Assembly: GCA_035547915.1 (NCBI GenBank)
Contig: DASZTS010000135.1
Coordinates: 1 to 64,000, forward strand
From: DASSFG01 sp035547915
Lineage (GTDB): Bacteria; Planctomycetota; Planctomycetia; Pirellulales; JAICIG01
Direction of reading: 5' to 3'
DNA length: 64,000 nt
Positions 28,448 through 35,702 of the stretch are shown here, piece by piece. The position numbers were made by a program, and so were the translations under genes. Positions within the stretch are counted from its first letter, which is position 1. Every line of letters begins with the position of its first letter. The notes beneath the pieces were generated by a model. The model was given only the letters and a program-made list of their open reading frames with translations, made no database searches and was not told the origin of the DNA.

Positions 28448-28884
28448 TGTTTATGAGATACCTTGTTAACTCAGCAAACGGGCGCGGGAGGACGACTCGC
28501 CCCATGCGAGCGACCACCAGACCCGCGCTGTTTGTGATAGACAATGACCGACCAGCCCGACCTAGGCAACCTGGCCCTTGGCGGTTGTCGCGGGGCTCAA
28601 TTTCCCAGACTGGCTCGCAGCTACTGATCTCGCCAGCCCCCCTGATGGCCGGCGCAGCCCTCGTGGCATCTCAGAAAAGCCTCTGCTCCGGTGTTCGGAA
28701 TGCCCCCGGAACACCCTGCTGCGACAAGGATACTGAGCTTTAAAACTCCATTAAATCTCGGGCTACGGCCAAGTCAAGAAAAATCGCGAGGCGCGATTGA
28801 GACGGCGACGCCGATCCGTGCATCTGCCGATTGCCCACGAGGGCTGCTACGGCCGTTTTCAAGAACTGGTCACGATCGACGACT
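28448..28884. other. Intergenic region between the LEPR/DUF4214 gene and phoU
   Basis: No convincing gene. The region lies upstream of the LEPR/DUF4214 gene and downstream of phoU, both on the minus strand, so it should hold the promoter of the former. One short inverted repeat (GGTGTTC at 28690-28696 with GAACACC at 28709-28715) is visible but has no T-tract. No -35/-10 pair could be assigned with confidence. Confidence 0.5.
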
Positions 28885-29544
28885 TCACTCTTCGCCCTGG
28901 TGGCGGACGATGTCGCCTTCGACCATATATATAATGTCTTCCGCGACGTTCGTGGCCATGTCGCCTAGCCGTTCGAGGTGCTTGGCGATCGAATAGAGCT
29001 TCATCAGCGTCTCGGTTTGGTCGGGACGCTGGCGGATCGCCGCACGGATCTTCTCGTGGACCGTCCGTCGCATGCCGTCCAGTTCGTCGTCGTCCTGCCT
29101 CACGCGGTGGGCCAGCGCCGAATCCGCGCGCACCAGAGCATCGAGGCTATTTTTCACCATTTCCTGGGCGCGCACGGCCATGGCCCGAAAATCGACCGGC
29201 ACGTCCACGCGATCGACACGCGACAGGTAGAGAACCCGCTTGGCGATGTTCTTGGCCAGATCGCCCATACGCTCGAGATCGTTGTTGATTTTGAGAACGG
29301 CGACGACGAAACGCAGGTCGACGGCCACGGGCTGATAGAGGGCCAGCACCTTGCAGCAGTCCTCTTCGACGTCGACCTCCATCCGGTCGATCTCGCTATC
29401 CTCCTCGAGGACTTTGAAGGCCAGCGATTCGTCGTGATCGACGAGTGCCGTCACGGCGTTGGCGATGGCCGCTTCGACCATCGAGCCGACAAAGAGGATC
29501 TTCTGCTTGAGTTGCTCGATCTGTCGCTGAAGGTGCTTGGGCAT
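28885..29544 (-). CDS. phoU: PhoU phosphate-signalling regulator
   Basis: 219 residues, the usual PhoU length. PhoU links the Pst phosphate transporter to the PhoR/PhoB two-component system and acts in the cytoplasm at the membrane. Two three-helix-bundle halves are visible, each with the conserved metal-binding signature: LERMGDLAKNIAKR in the first half and LERLGDMATNVAEDI in the second. The N-terminus (MPKHLQRQIEQLKQ) is typical. The ATG at 29544 has no strong Shine-Dalgarno. No pst transporter or phoR gene is nearby, so the gene stands alone here. A strong terminator separates it from the upstream coiled-coil gene, so it probably has its own promoter. Confidence 0.93.
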   Translation of the reverse strand: MPKHLQRQIEQLKQKILFVGSMVEAAIANAVTALVDHDESLAFKVLEEDSEIDRMEVDVEEDCCKVLALYQPVAVDLRFVVAVLKINNDLERMGDLAKNIAKRVLYLSRVDRVDVPVDFRAMAVRAQEMVKNSLDALVRADSALAHRVRQDDDELDGMRRTVHEKIRAAIRQRPDQTETLMKLYSIAKHLERLGDMATNVAEDIIYMVEGDIVRHQGEE

Positions 29545-29619
29545 GTACGGCTAGCCACAACGGGCGCGGGTGGTGCGGAAAACCGGCGCCACCATCGTAT
29601 CAGCCGGCCGGACTGCCGT

Positions 29620-29655
29620 AAAACAAACCGGGGCCACGTATGCACGTGGCCCCGG
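29620..29655 (-). terminator. Intrinsic terminator of the coiled-coil membrane protein gene
   Basis: A perfect 12-bp stem (CCGGGGCCACGT with its complement) and a four-base loop at 29628-29655, followed on the minus strand by TTTGTTTT (29627-29620). It starts 30 bases after the stop codon of the minus-strand gene ending at 29685. This is the clearest intrinsic terminator in the window. Confidence 0.85.
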
Positions 29656-29684
29656 TGGATCGAGCGAGATTGTACTGCCGCGGG

Positions 29685-31088
29685 TTAGTCGCTGTCGATG
29701 CAATCGGCCGGCGGCGAGGCGCGATCGTCGAGCGGATTATGGGTGGCGGCGGCCGACTTGTCGGCCACCCTCGCCGCCCGCTGGTCCGCCACCGTTCGCG
29801 CGGCTTGCCGCAGTTCGGCCGGGTTGAGGCGACGCAGGTTGCTCAGATCGGCAAGTGGTTTCAACATCGTCACCGCCTTCTCGACAGCCGGCTCGAACAA
29901 GACGACTTCTACGAGCCAGCGACGGACGCGGTCGAACGATTGCACGGAGTCGACGAGCTGGTGCTGAAGATCGCCGAGCGTCTCCAGCGTCTCGACGGCA
30001 TCCGCCAGGTCGCCCGTGCGGGCGAGCAGGCTGTCCTTGAGCGTTGCCAGACCGTCGAGCGACGCCTTGGCCTCGCTGACACCGGCCGACTCCTTTTGCA
30101 GGCGTTCACGGAGAGTCGACAACTCGGTCAAGACGGCACCGGCTTGCTCGATCTGGCGACTATCGTTGCCACACAGTATCTCGTCCTTGAGGGAGGCCAA
30201 TCCCTGGCCGACGTCGCGAGCCCGGTCCAACTCGGGGGCTGCGGCGGCCAGTTGGTGCCCGATCGATTTCCACGAGCCGGCCACATGTTCGGCGGTGGCG
30301 ACTTCCGGAGCGGAGCTGACCAACTGCTGTTGGATCATGGTCCAAGAGCCGGCCACCAGGTGGGCTCGTTCGAGTTCGGGAGCGGCGCTCACCAACTGCT
30401 GCTGGATCGTCGTCCACGAATCGGCGACCCGCTTGGCCTGCCCGACCCGTTCGCCGGACGCAAGCGTTTGCGCTTTCAGCTCGGCCAAGGCTTCGATTGC
30501 CCGTCGGGCACTGCCGGTCTGCGACGCGGCGCTGCGAGCCAGTTCAGCCACGTGACCGATCTCGTCGAGCACGTTGCGGGCAAGGATCACGTTGTGGTAC
30601 TGCGCGACGACCTTCTGCTGCAACGTGTCCAAGGCCTGAATCGCCTTCAGCACGTCGGCGGTCTCTTCTTGAACGGCCAGTGCTTCGCGCTGTAGGCCGC
30701 TTATCCCGGCGAGCGCCACCTCGGCCTCGTGCGTGTCGGATTGCTGCGAGATGAGCTGTGTCTGCAGGGCAGCGATCTTCTTCAGAGCGTTGTAGGCAAT
30801 TTCCGCCCGGTCGCCCTGTTCGGCCAATTCGGCCAGCAATTGATTGGTCTGGACCACGCCACCCCGTTTGCCGACCAGCTTGCCGACGTTTCGTTCGAGG
30901 GTAGCGACCTGACCTTCGAGTCGTGCTAGTTCGCCAGCGATTGGGCGCGTGGCGCCAAAATAAACTGCCAGTAGCCCCAAAGCCAGTCCCGCGCCGAACC
31001 AAGCCCAGCCGCGGGAGTCGATTTGTTGGTTATGCTCGTCGCCGTCCTTAGCGGAATGCGAATCCATTCGCTCGTGTATGGTAGCCAA
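29685..31088 (-). CDS. Membrane-anchored coiled-coil protein with internal repeats, unknown function
   Basis: About 467 residues from a TTG start at 31088, chosen because AGGAG lies 8 bases upstream. An ATG at 31181 would add 31 residues but has no such site, and an internal ATG at 31067 is the other option. After a hydrophilic N-terminus there is one transmembrane helix (WAWFGAGLALGLLAVYFGA), then a long Ala/Leu/Gln/Glu-rich helical region expected to form coiled coils. The middle contains at least three near-identical units of about 28 residues built around VAGSWTMIQQQLVSSAPE. The protein is probably anchored in the cytoplasmic membrane with a long helical rod on one side. It resembles methyl-accepting or LapA-like helical rods only in general composition. 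No catalytic motif or named family was recognised. Confidence 0.7.
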   Translation of the reverse strand: MATIHERMDSHSAKDGDEHNQQIDSRGWAWFGAGLALGLLAVYFGATRPIAGELARLEGQVATLERNVGKLVGKRGGVVQTNQLLAELAEQGDRAEIAYNALKKIAALQTQLISQQSDTHEAEVALAGISGLQREALAVQEETADVLKAIQALDTLQQKVVAQYHNVILARNVLDEIGHVAELARSAASQTGSARRAIEALAELKAQTLASGERVGQAKRVADSWTTIQQQLVSAAPELERAHLVAGSWTMIQQQLVSSAPEVATAEHVAGSWKSIGHQLAAAAPELDRARDVGQGLASLKDEILCGNDSRQIEQAGAVLTELSTLRERLQKESAGVSEAKASLDGLATLKDSLLARTGDLADAVETLETLGDLQHQLVDSVQSFDRVRRWLVEVVLFEPAVEKAVTMLKPLADLSNLRRLNPAELRQAARTVADQRAARVADKSAAATHNPLDDRASPPADCIDSD

Positions 31089-31514
31089 GTTTAATTCTCC
31101 TAGCAAAACGGCTTTCCAACCGCCAATAGATGGTCCCCTGAGCCGGATCTCCAAAAGGTCGCCACGAAACGATCGGGGCATTTCGTTTTCCGTGAATTGC
31201 CACGCAGGTTTCTTGTCGGCCTCTAAAACATCTCCTCGCGCAGCGGGGTCTTAATCCGCCGGTCACTCGTCGAACACGCGGGGGCACGAAGTCTCTCTAA
31301 GAGCAACCGACCAAACCGCACGGTGCGCCCAGACATCGGCGTTTCACCGCCGATGTTTTGCCTGCGGCACACGCGATTCCGGGGTCCGTCCGGCTGCTCT
31401 AAGAACTCTCGCCGTGAGCTATGCCTTCGATTGCCAATCGAAGCGCCGCCCAACTCCGGGCCAGTCTTCCGTATCGGAAAACCGGATGCCGCTGATGTAG
31501 CTTTTGTGGAGTTC
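31089..31514. other. Gap between epmB and the coiled-coil gene, with a hairpin
   Basis: No supported gene. A perfect 9-bp inverted repeat, ACATCGGCG (31333-31341) and CGCCGATGT (31348-31356), encloses a six-base loop. It is followed by TTTT on the plus strand only, so it does not match a normal terminator for the minus-strand epmB. The promoter of the coiled-coil gene must lie here, but no clear hexamers were seen. Confidence 0.4.
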
Positions 31515-32567
31515 TCAAGTTTTCCAGTCAGCCCATTCGGGCATGACAGGTTCTTTGAATGGTGCGCCGGCGACTTCGCGCACATAACGAGGCACGGCGT
31601 AGCCCGGCAAGCGCCGTCGCAGTTCCGTTACCAGAGCCATGCCGACATCGGCGGCAACTTCAAAGTGCGCCGCACCTTGCACGCGATCGAGCTGATGCAG
31701 GTAGTAGGGCATGACGTGCAGTTCGACCAGACGCCGGCAAAGATCGGCCAGCACGTCGGCGTTGTCGTTGATGCGCTTTAGCAACACAGATTGATTCAAC
31801 ACGCAGATGCGCGCATCGATCAGACGTGCGAGCGCATTCGCCACGCTCGGACTGATTTCGGCCGGATGATTGGCGTGCACCACCACGATCGGTGTGAGCC
31901 GAGTGCCGCGAAGCCAGTCGAAGAGGTCCTGGCAGACTCGTTCCGGCACGACGATCGGCAGCCGCGTGTGGATACGCAGCCGGCGAACATGCGAGATGGC
32001 CTCTAGGCGCTCGACTAGCCGGCCGAGCAACGAATCGACCAGCGTGAGTGGGTCGCCCCCGCTCAGAATGATCTCTTCGATCGTCGGATCGGCAGCGATC
32101 TGTTCCAGCGCCGACTGCCAGGCGGCAAGAGAGTGTGGCATCTCGCCGTAGGGAAAATGCCGGCGGAAGCAATAGCGGCAATGAATGGCACAGGCCCCGG
32201 TTGTCACCAAGAGCACGCGTCCGTAATACTTATGGAGCAGACCGGGAGTGACTTCTGCTCGGCCATCGCCGACGGGGTCGGGCACGAAGTCCGCCGTGTC
32301 GGATAGCTCCTCGTCGAGCGGAAGCACTTGCAACAGGAGGGGGTCTCGCGGGTCGCCTGGACGCATCCGGTCGACGTATCCCCGTGGGGCGAACAGCGGA
32401 AAGCCTCGGGCCGCGCGTTTCGCGGCCGGCACCAGGTCTGCCGGCAATTGCAACAGCCCGCAAAGCTCGACCGGATCACGAATTGCGGCCTTTAACGCGA
32501 GTTGCCACGACGGGGGCGATTTTTGGAAATCCGCGCCGACAGGAGGGGTAAGGTCCGGTATAATCAA
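31515..32567 (-). CDS. epmB: EpmB, EF-P-specific lysine 2,3-aminomutase
   Basis: 350 residues. EpmB is a radical-SAM, PLP-dependent enzyme that makes (R)-beta-lysine from L-lysine for attachment to elongation factor P. The radical-SAM cluster motif is present as CAIHCRYCFRRHFPY (CxxxCxxC), followed by the SGGDPL element and the RIHTRLPIV segment. The C-terminus has the conserved MPYYLHQLDRVQGAAHF block with the PLP/substrate residues. The length is close to E. coli EpmB. The start is a TTG at 32567, only 52 bases from the divergent efp start. The plus-strand efp promoter -10 overlaps its first codons, so the exact start is less certain. The neighbouring efp and epmA support the assignment over catabolic KamA. 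Confidence 0.93.
   Translation of the reverse strand: MIIPDLTPPVGADFQKSPPSWQLALKAAIRDPVELCGLLQLPADLVPAAKRAARGFPLFAPRGYVDRMRPGDPRDPLLLQVLPLDEELSDTADFVPDPVGDGRAEVTPGLLHKYYGRVLLVTTGACAIHCRYCFRRHFPYGEMPHSLAAWQSALEQIAADPTIEEIILSGGDPLTLVDSLLGRLVERLEAISHVRRLRIHTRLPIVVPERVCQDLFDWLRGTRLTPIVVVHANHPAEISPSVANALARLIDARICVLNQSVLLKRINDNADVLADLCRRLVELHVMPYYLHQLDRVQGAAHFEVAADVGMALVTELRRRLPGYAVPRYVREVAGAPFKEPVMPEWADWKT
32536..32564 (+). promoter_or_regulatory. Putative sigma-70 promoter of efp
   Basis: CCGACA (32536-32541, 4 of 6 matches to the -35 consensus), a 17-bp spacer and a perfect TATAAT (32559-32564). Transcription would start near 32571, leaving a leader of about 50 bases before the efp GTG. The element overlaps the first codons of the divergent epmB. 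Confidence 0.6.
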
Positions 32568-32619
32568 GGATTCGTTCCGTTTTCGCTCTAGACCGCTTGG
32601 TGAACAGGAAAAACCGATC

Positions 32620-33189
32620 GTGCCCAGCTACAACACTAGCGAATTTAAAAAGGGATTGAAGGTCCAGATCGATGGCGATCCCTACATGATGATCGAATGC
32701 AACTTCGTGAAGCCCGGCAAAGGCAATGCGCTTTACAAGTGTAAGCTGCGCAACCTCCTTCGTAACACCGTGCTTGAGCGGACCTACAAGGGGGGCGATT
32801 CGCTCGATGCGGCCGACGTCGCTGAAATCGCGGCCCAGTACCTGTACCGCCAGGGCGAGTCGTTCGTGTTCATGGACAACGCTTCCTACGAGCAGTACGA
32901 GCTGAACGCCGATCAAGTCGACGACGCCTGGAAGTATTTGAAGGAGGGCATGGTGTGCAGCATGGTGCTCTTCAACAACAACCCGATCTCGGTCACGCCG
33001 CCGAACCACGTAGTGCTGCGGATCGAGTATTGCGAGCCCGCCGTGCGGGGCAACACGGCCACCAACCTCACCAAGCCGTGCAAGCTCGAAACCGGGGCCG
33101 ACATGGTCTGCCCGGCATTCGTCGATATCGGCGACCTGATCAAGATTGACACCCGCACCGGCGAATATCTGGAGCGCGCCAAGGAGTAG
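32620..33189 (+). CDS. efp: Elongation factor P
   Basis: 189 residues from the GTG at 32620, with AGGAA about 9 bases upstream. The frame is open further upstream but shows no homology there. EF-P rescues ribosomes stalled at polyproline stretches. The N-terminal KOW-like domain carries VKPGKGNA, with Lys34 at the tip, the site modified by EpmA/EpmB in the beta-lysylation pathway. Two OB domains follow, with the conserved block SFVFMDNASYEQYELNADQV and the C-terminal DLIKIDTRTGEYLERAKE. epmA follows immediately, and epmB is divergent on the other side. Gene content and Lys34 agree that this EF-P is beta-lysylated, not rhamnosylated on Arg. Confidence 0.97.
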   Translation: MPSYNTSEFKKGLKVQIDGDPYMMIECNFVKPGKGNALYKCKLRNLLRNTVLERTYKGGDSLDAADVAEIAAQYLYRQGESFVFMDNASYEQYELNADQVDDAWKYLKEGMVCSMVLFNNNPISVTPPNHVVLRIEYCEPAVRGNTATNLTKPCKLETGADMVCPAFVDIGDLIKIDTRTGEYLERAKE

Positions 33190-33194
33190 GGCCG

Positions 33195-34166
33195 ATTGGC
33201 GACCCATCTGACTGGCGTCCGACGGCGAGCCGGCAGGCGCTTCGCCTGCGCGACCAGTTGTTGCGCACGCTGAGGACATTCTTTCACGCGCGCCAGTTCA
33301 TCGAGGTCGAAACACCTCTGCTTTCCGCGGACGTGGTGGTCGATCAGCACTTGGAGCCGTTTGCGGTAGAAGTGCCATTCGGCCGGGCGACGCGCCGCAT
33401 GTGGTTGCAAACTTCGCCGGAGTTTGCCATGAAGCGGCTGCTCGCGGCGGACAGCGGACCCATCTTCCAGGTAACGCATGCTTTTCGACAGGAGGAAAGC
33501 GGGCCGCGGCACAATCCGGAGTTCACGCTCGTCGAGTGGTACCGCCCCGGCGATGGCCTCTTGGAAGGAATGGAATTGTTGAGCGACCTGGCCGACGAGC
33601 TGCTCGGGCGCGGCCAGGCCGAGCCGATCACCTACCAGGCGGCGTTCGAACGCCACGCGGGAATCGACCCGCACCGGGCGACAACCGCGGAATTGATCGA
33701 GCTCGCGAGCGCGCGCGGTGTGATCTTGTCGCCAACGACAGGCGATGACCGGGATTTCTGGCTCGACGTGTTGCTTACCGAACTCGTCGAACCGCTGTTG
33801 GGACGCGGGCGTCCAGCGATCTTGTACGACTATCCCGCGAGCCAGGCCGCGCTCGCTCGCGTTCGCCGAGGGCCGCCCGATGTCGCCGAGCGGTTCGAGT
33901 TGTATGTCGATGGAATTGAATTGGCCAATGGATACCATGAGCTGCTCGACCCGGACGTGCTGAGGTTGCGAAACCGTGAAAACAACCTTCAGCGCGCTGC
34001 TCGCGGCAGGCCAACGTTGCCGGAGGAAAGCCGCTTGCTGATGGCGATGGAAGCGGGTTTGCCCGCTTGCGCCGGTGCCGCACTCGGATTCGACCGGGTT
34101 GCGATGCTGGCCGCCGGCGCCAACACACTTTCCGACGTCGTGCCGTTTCCCTTTGATCGGGCGTGA
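33195..34166 (+). CDS. epmA: EpmA, EF-P beta-lysine ligase, probable ATT start
   Basis: Class II lysyl-tRNA-synthetase paralogue without a tRNA-binding domain. It activates (R)-beta-lysine and ligates it to Lys34 of EF-P. Motif 2 (TSPEFAMKRLL, then RHNPEFTLVEWYRP) and motif 3 (GAALGFDRVAMLAAGA) are present. The first normal in-frame start is TTG 33258, but it would cut off SDWRPTASRQALRLRDQLL, which aligns with the N-terminus of E. coli EpmA (SWQPSAS at the same place). The only plausible earlier start is ATT at 33195, 8 bases after AAGGAG (33181-33186). It gives 323 residues, against 325 in E. coli, and puts Trp at position 7 in both. It lies 5 bases after the efp stop and is surely co-transcribed. 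The function is secure; the start codon is an inference. Confidence 0.9.
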   Translation: MGDPSDWRPTASRQALRLRDQLLRTLRTFFHARQFIEVETPLLSADVVVDQHLEPFAVEVPFGRATRRMWLQTSPEFAMKRLLAADSGPIFQVTHAFRQEESGPRHNPEFTLVEWYRPGDGLLEGMELLSDLADELLGRGQAEPITYQAAFERHAGIDPHRATTAELIELASARGVILSPTTGDDRDFWLDVLLTELVEPLLGRGRPAILYDYPASQAALARVRRGPPDVAERFELYVDGIELANGYHELLDPDVLRLRNRENNLQRAARGRPTLPEESRLLMAMEAGLPACAGAALGFDRVAMLAAGANTLSDVVPFPFDRA

Positions 34167-34501
34167 GCGCGGCTTACAAACCCGAAAGCTGTAGCACCAC
34201 GACCAGCCGTGCCGGACAAAGTTTACGGCGTCTGGGAGGGAAAGTCCGGCGATCACGCGTCAACATGACCACCCTATGGTCGGTTTTGCTTCTCGCGCTC
34301 GGCGATATGTGCCGAAGCGCTTGATGAGGAATGAGTGAGAAGCGGCTTACTCAGTCGCGTCTCATTCGAGACCGTTGAAAGTGGTTGGGCTGGGGTGGGG
34401 CTCCGAGCCTGACGGGAAACGGTCTCGGCGATCGCCAACCGAACGGTACGCCGAGCGGTTTCTTGCCAGCGGCTCACGAGCCCGTGCCCGAGGCGGGTGT
34501 T
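34167..34501. other. Intergenic region downstream of epmA
   Basis: No supported gene, clear terminator or repeat was seen. Open frames here are shadows with no family likeness. The region presumably contains the end of the efp-epmA transcript and the promoter of the beta-barrel gene. Confidence 0.4.
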
Positions 34502-35680
34502 ATGAACCGGGCAGTCGTATGTTTGGCCGGTCGGCCGCAGCGAATGACCTTCGCGGCGCTGCTTAGCCTGCTCATCGCTCTCCTGGTCACGGCGACCATT
34601 CGGGCCGACTCCTTCGATCTGGACGCCAATCCAGACAGGTGGTTCCGGCTTGAATATGTTAACTTCTGGACGTCGCATGCCGCGCTGTCGGCGCCGTTGG
34701 TCACGAGCGGGGACGCAGCCGATCTCGGGCGCCTCGGTTCGCCTCAGACGCAGACGCTGCTCGGAGCGGGAGACCTGCCGTCGTCGATATTCCCTGCAAT
34801 GAGACTGACGGCGGGCGGTTGGATCAGCGACGAGCCGTTCGGTGGCGAACTGAGCTTCTTTGCCACGGGCTTGCGGGCCACGCACTTCAGCGCCGCCGGC
34901 AGCGCGTCGAGCGGTCCGCTGTTGGCGGTTCCGTTCCTGGACGTCACGTCGGGTAGCCCACAACAAAGCTCACTTGTCGTTTCGCAGCCTGGCGTCTCGA
35001 GCGGGCGTGTCTGGGCCAACGACGCGATGGGATTCGGGGGGCTCGACCTGCACGGACTCGGTAGCCTCGACGAACACATCCTCAACCCAAACGCTTCACT
35101 GGCGGTGCTCGCAGGCCTCCGTACAACTTTTCTTCGCGAGCGCTTCACGTTTTCCAGCGGAACGGACTATCTTTCGGGACCATCGGTCAGCCACAACGAC
35201 ATTTTTATGACAAACGAGGCGTTCACTGGCCTCGATCTGGGGATGCGCGGCAATTATCGCTGGCGACGCTGGTCGATCGAAGCCACCTCCCGGGCCGCCG
35301 TCGGCGCGACCTTCTCGACGACGTATGTGGCGGCCCAAGGCAGCCTGCCGTTTGCCTACCCCCGGATTCAGACGGTGCCGGGTGAAGGCTGGTTCGCCCA
35401 ACCGAGCAATATCGGTCGACAGTTCCGGCAAGCGTTCTCGGTCGTTCCGGCCACACAGCTTCGCGTCGGATACGCTCTGACGAGCCGCGTCCGCTTGACG
35501 GTCGGTTACGAGGCGTTTTTTTGGACGCGCGTGCTACGCGCCCCAAATCAACTCAACCCGCAGATCAATCTCAGCCAGACTTTTGGTCCCCTGGTGGGGC
35601 CCGCACTACCCGCCGCTCGGCCTAACTACACAAACTTTTGGGCGCAGGGTTTCACGGCCGGCGTACAGATTGGTTTCTGA
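34502..35680 (+). CDS. BBP7-like outer-membrane beta-barrel protein
   Basis: About 392 residues from ATG 34502. A hydrophobic signal segment (TFAALLSLLIALLVTATIRA) leads into a mature region rich in alternating aromatic strands. RWFRLEYVNFW near the mature N-terminus, repeated GGWxSDEPFGGELSFFATG-like strands, a later LRVGYALTSRVRLTVGYEAFFWTRVLRAPNQLN segment and a C-terminal GVQIGF are typical of the BBP7 family (PF07585), which is expanded in planctomycetes. The final Phe suits a barrel recognised by BamA. The frame extends upstream to 34385, but those residues lack signal-peptide character. The stop is 22 bp from the end of the convergent transporter gene. Role in the outer membrane is unknown; pore or structural function is inferred. 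Confidence 0.75.
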   Translation: MNRAVVCLAGRPQRMTFAALLSLLIALLVTATIRADSFDLDANPDRWFRLEYVNFWTSHAALSAPLVTSGDAADLGRLGSPQTQTLLGAGDLPSSIFPAMRLTAGGWISDEPFGGELSFFATGLRATHFSAAGSASSGPLLAVPFLDVTSGSPQQSSLVVSQPGVSSGRVWANDAMGFGGLDLHGLGSLDEHILNPNASLAVLAGLRTTFLRERFTFSSGTDYLSGPSVSHNDIFMTNEAFTGLDLGMRGNYRWRRWSIEATSRAAVGATFSTTYVAAQGSLPFAYPRIQTVPGEGWFAQPSNIGRQFRQAFSVVPATQLRVGYALTSRVRLTVGYEAFFWTRVLRAPNQLNPQINLSQTFGPLVGPALPAARPNYTNFWAQGFTAGVQIGF

Positions 35681-35702
35681 CGTGCGGGCGCTACCATGTC
35701 GG

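Noticed and set aside
31333..31356. Hairpin as a terminator of epmB
   Set aside because: The T-tract follows the stem only on the plus strand, whereas epmB is transcribed on the minus strand. It is kept only as an inverted repeat in the gap entry.
31223..31585. 120-codon minus-strand frame between epmB and the coiled-coil gene
   Set aside because: It overlaps the end of epmB by about 70 bases, has no ribosome-binding site and no recognisable feature.
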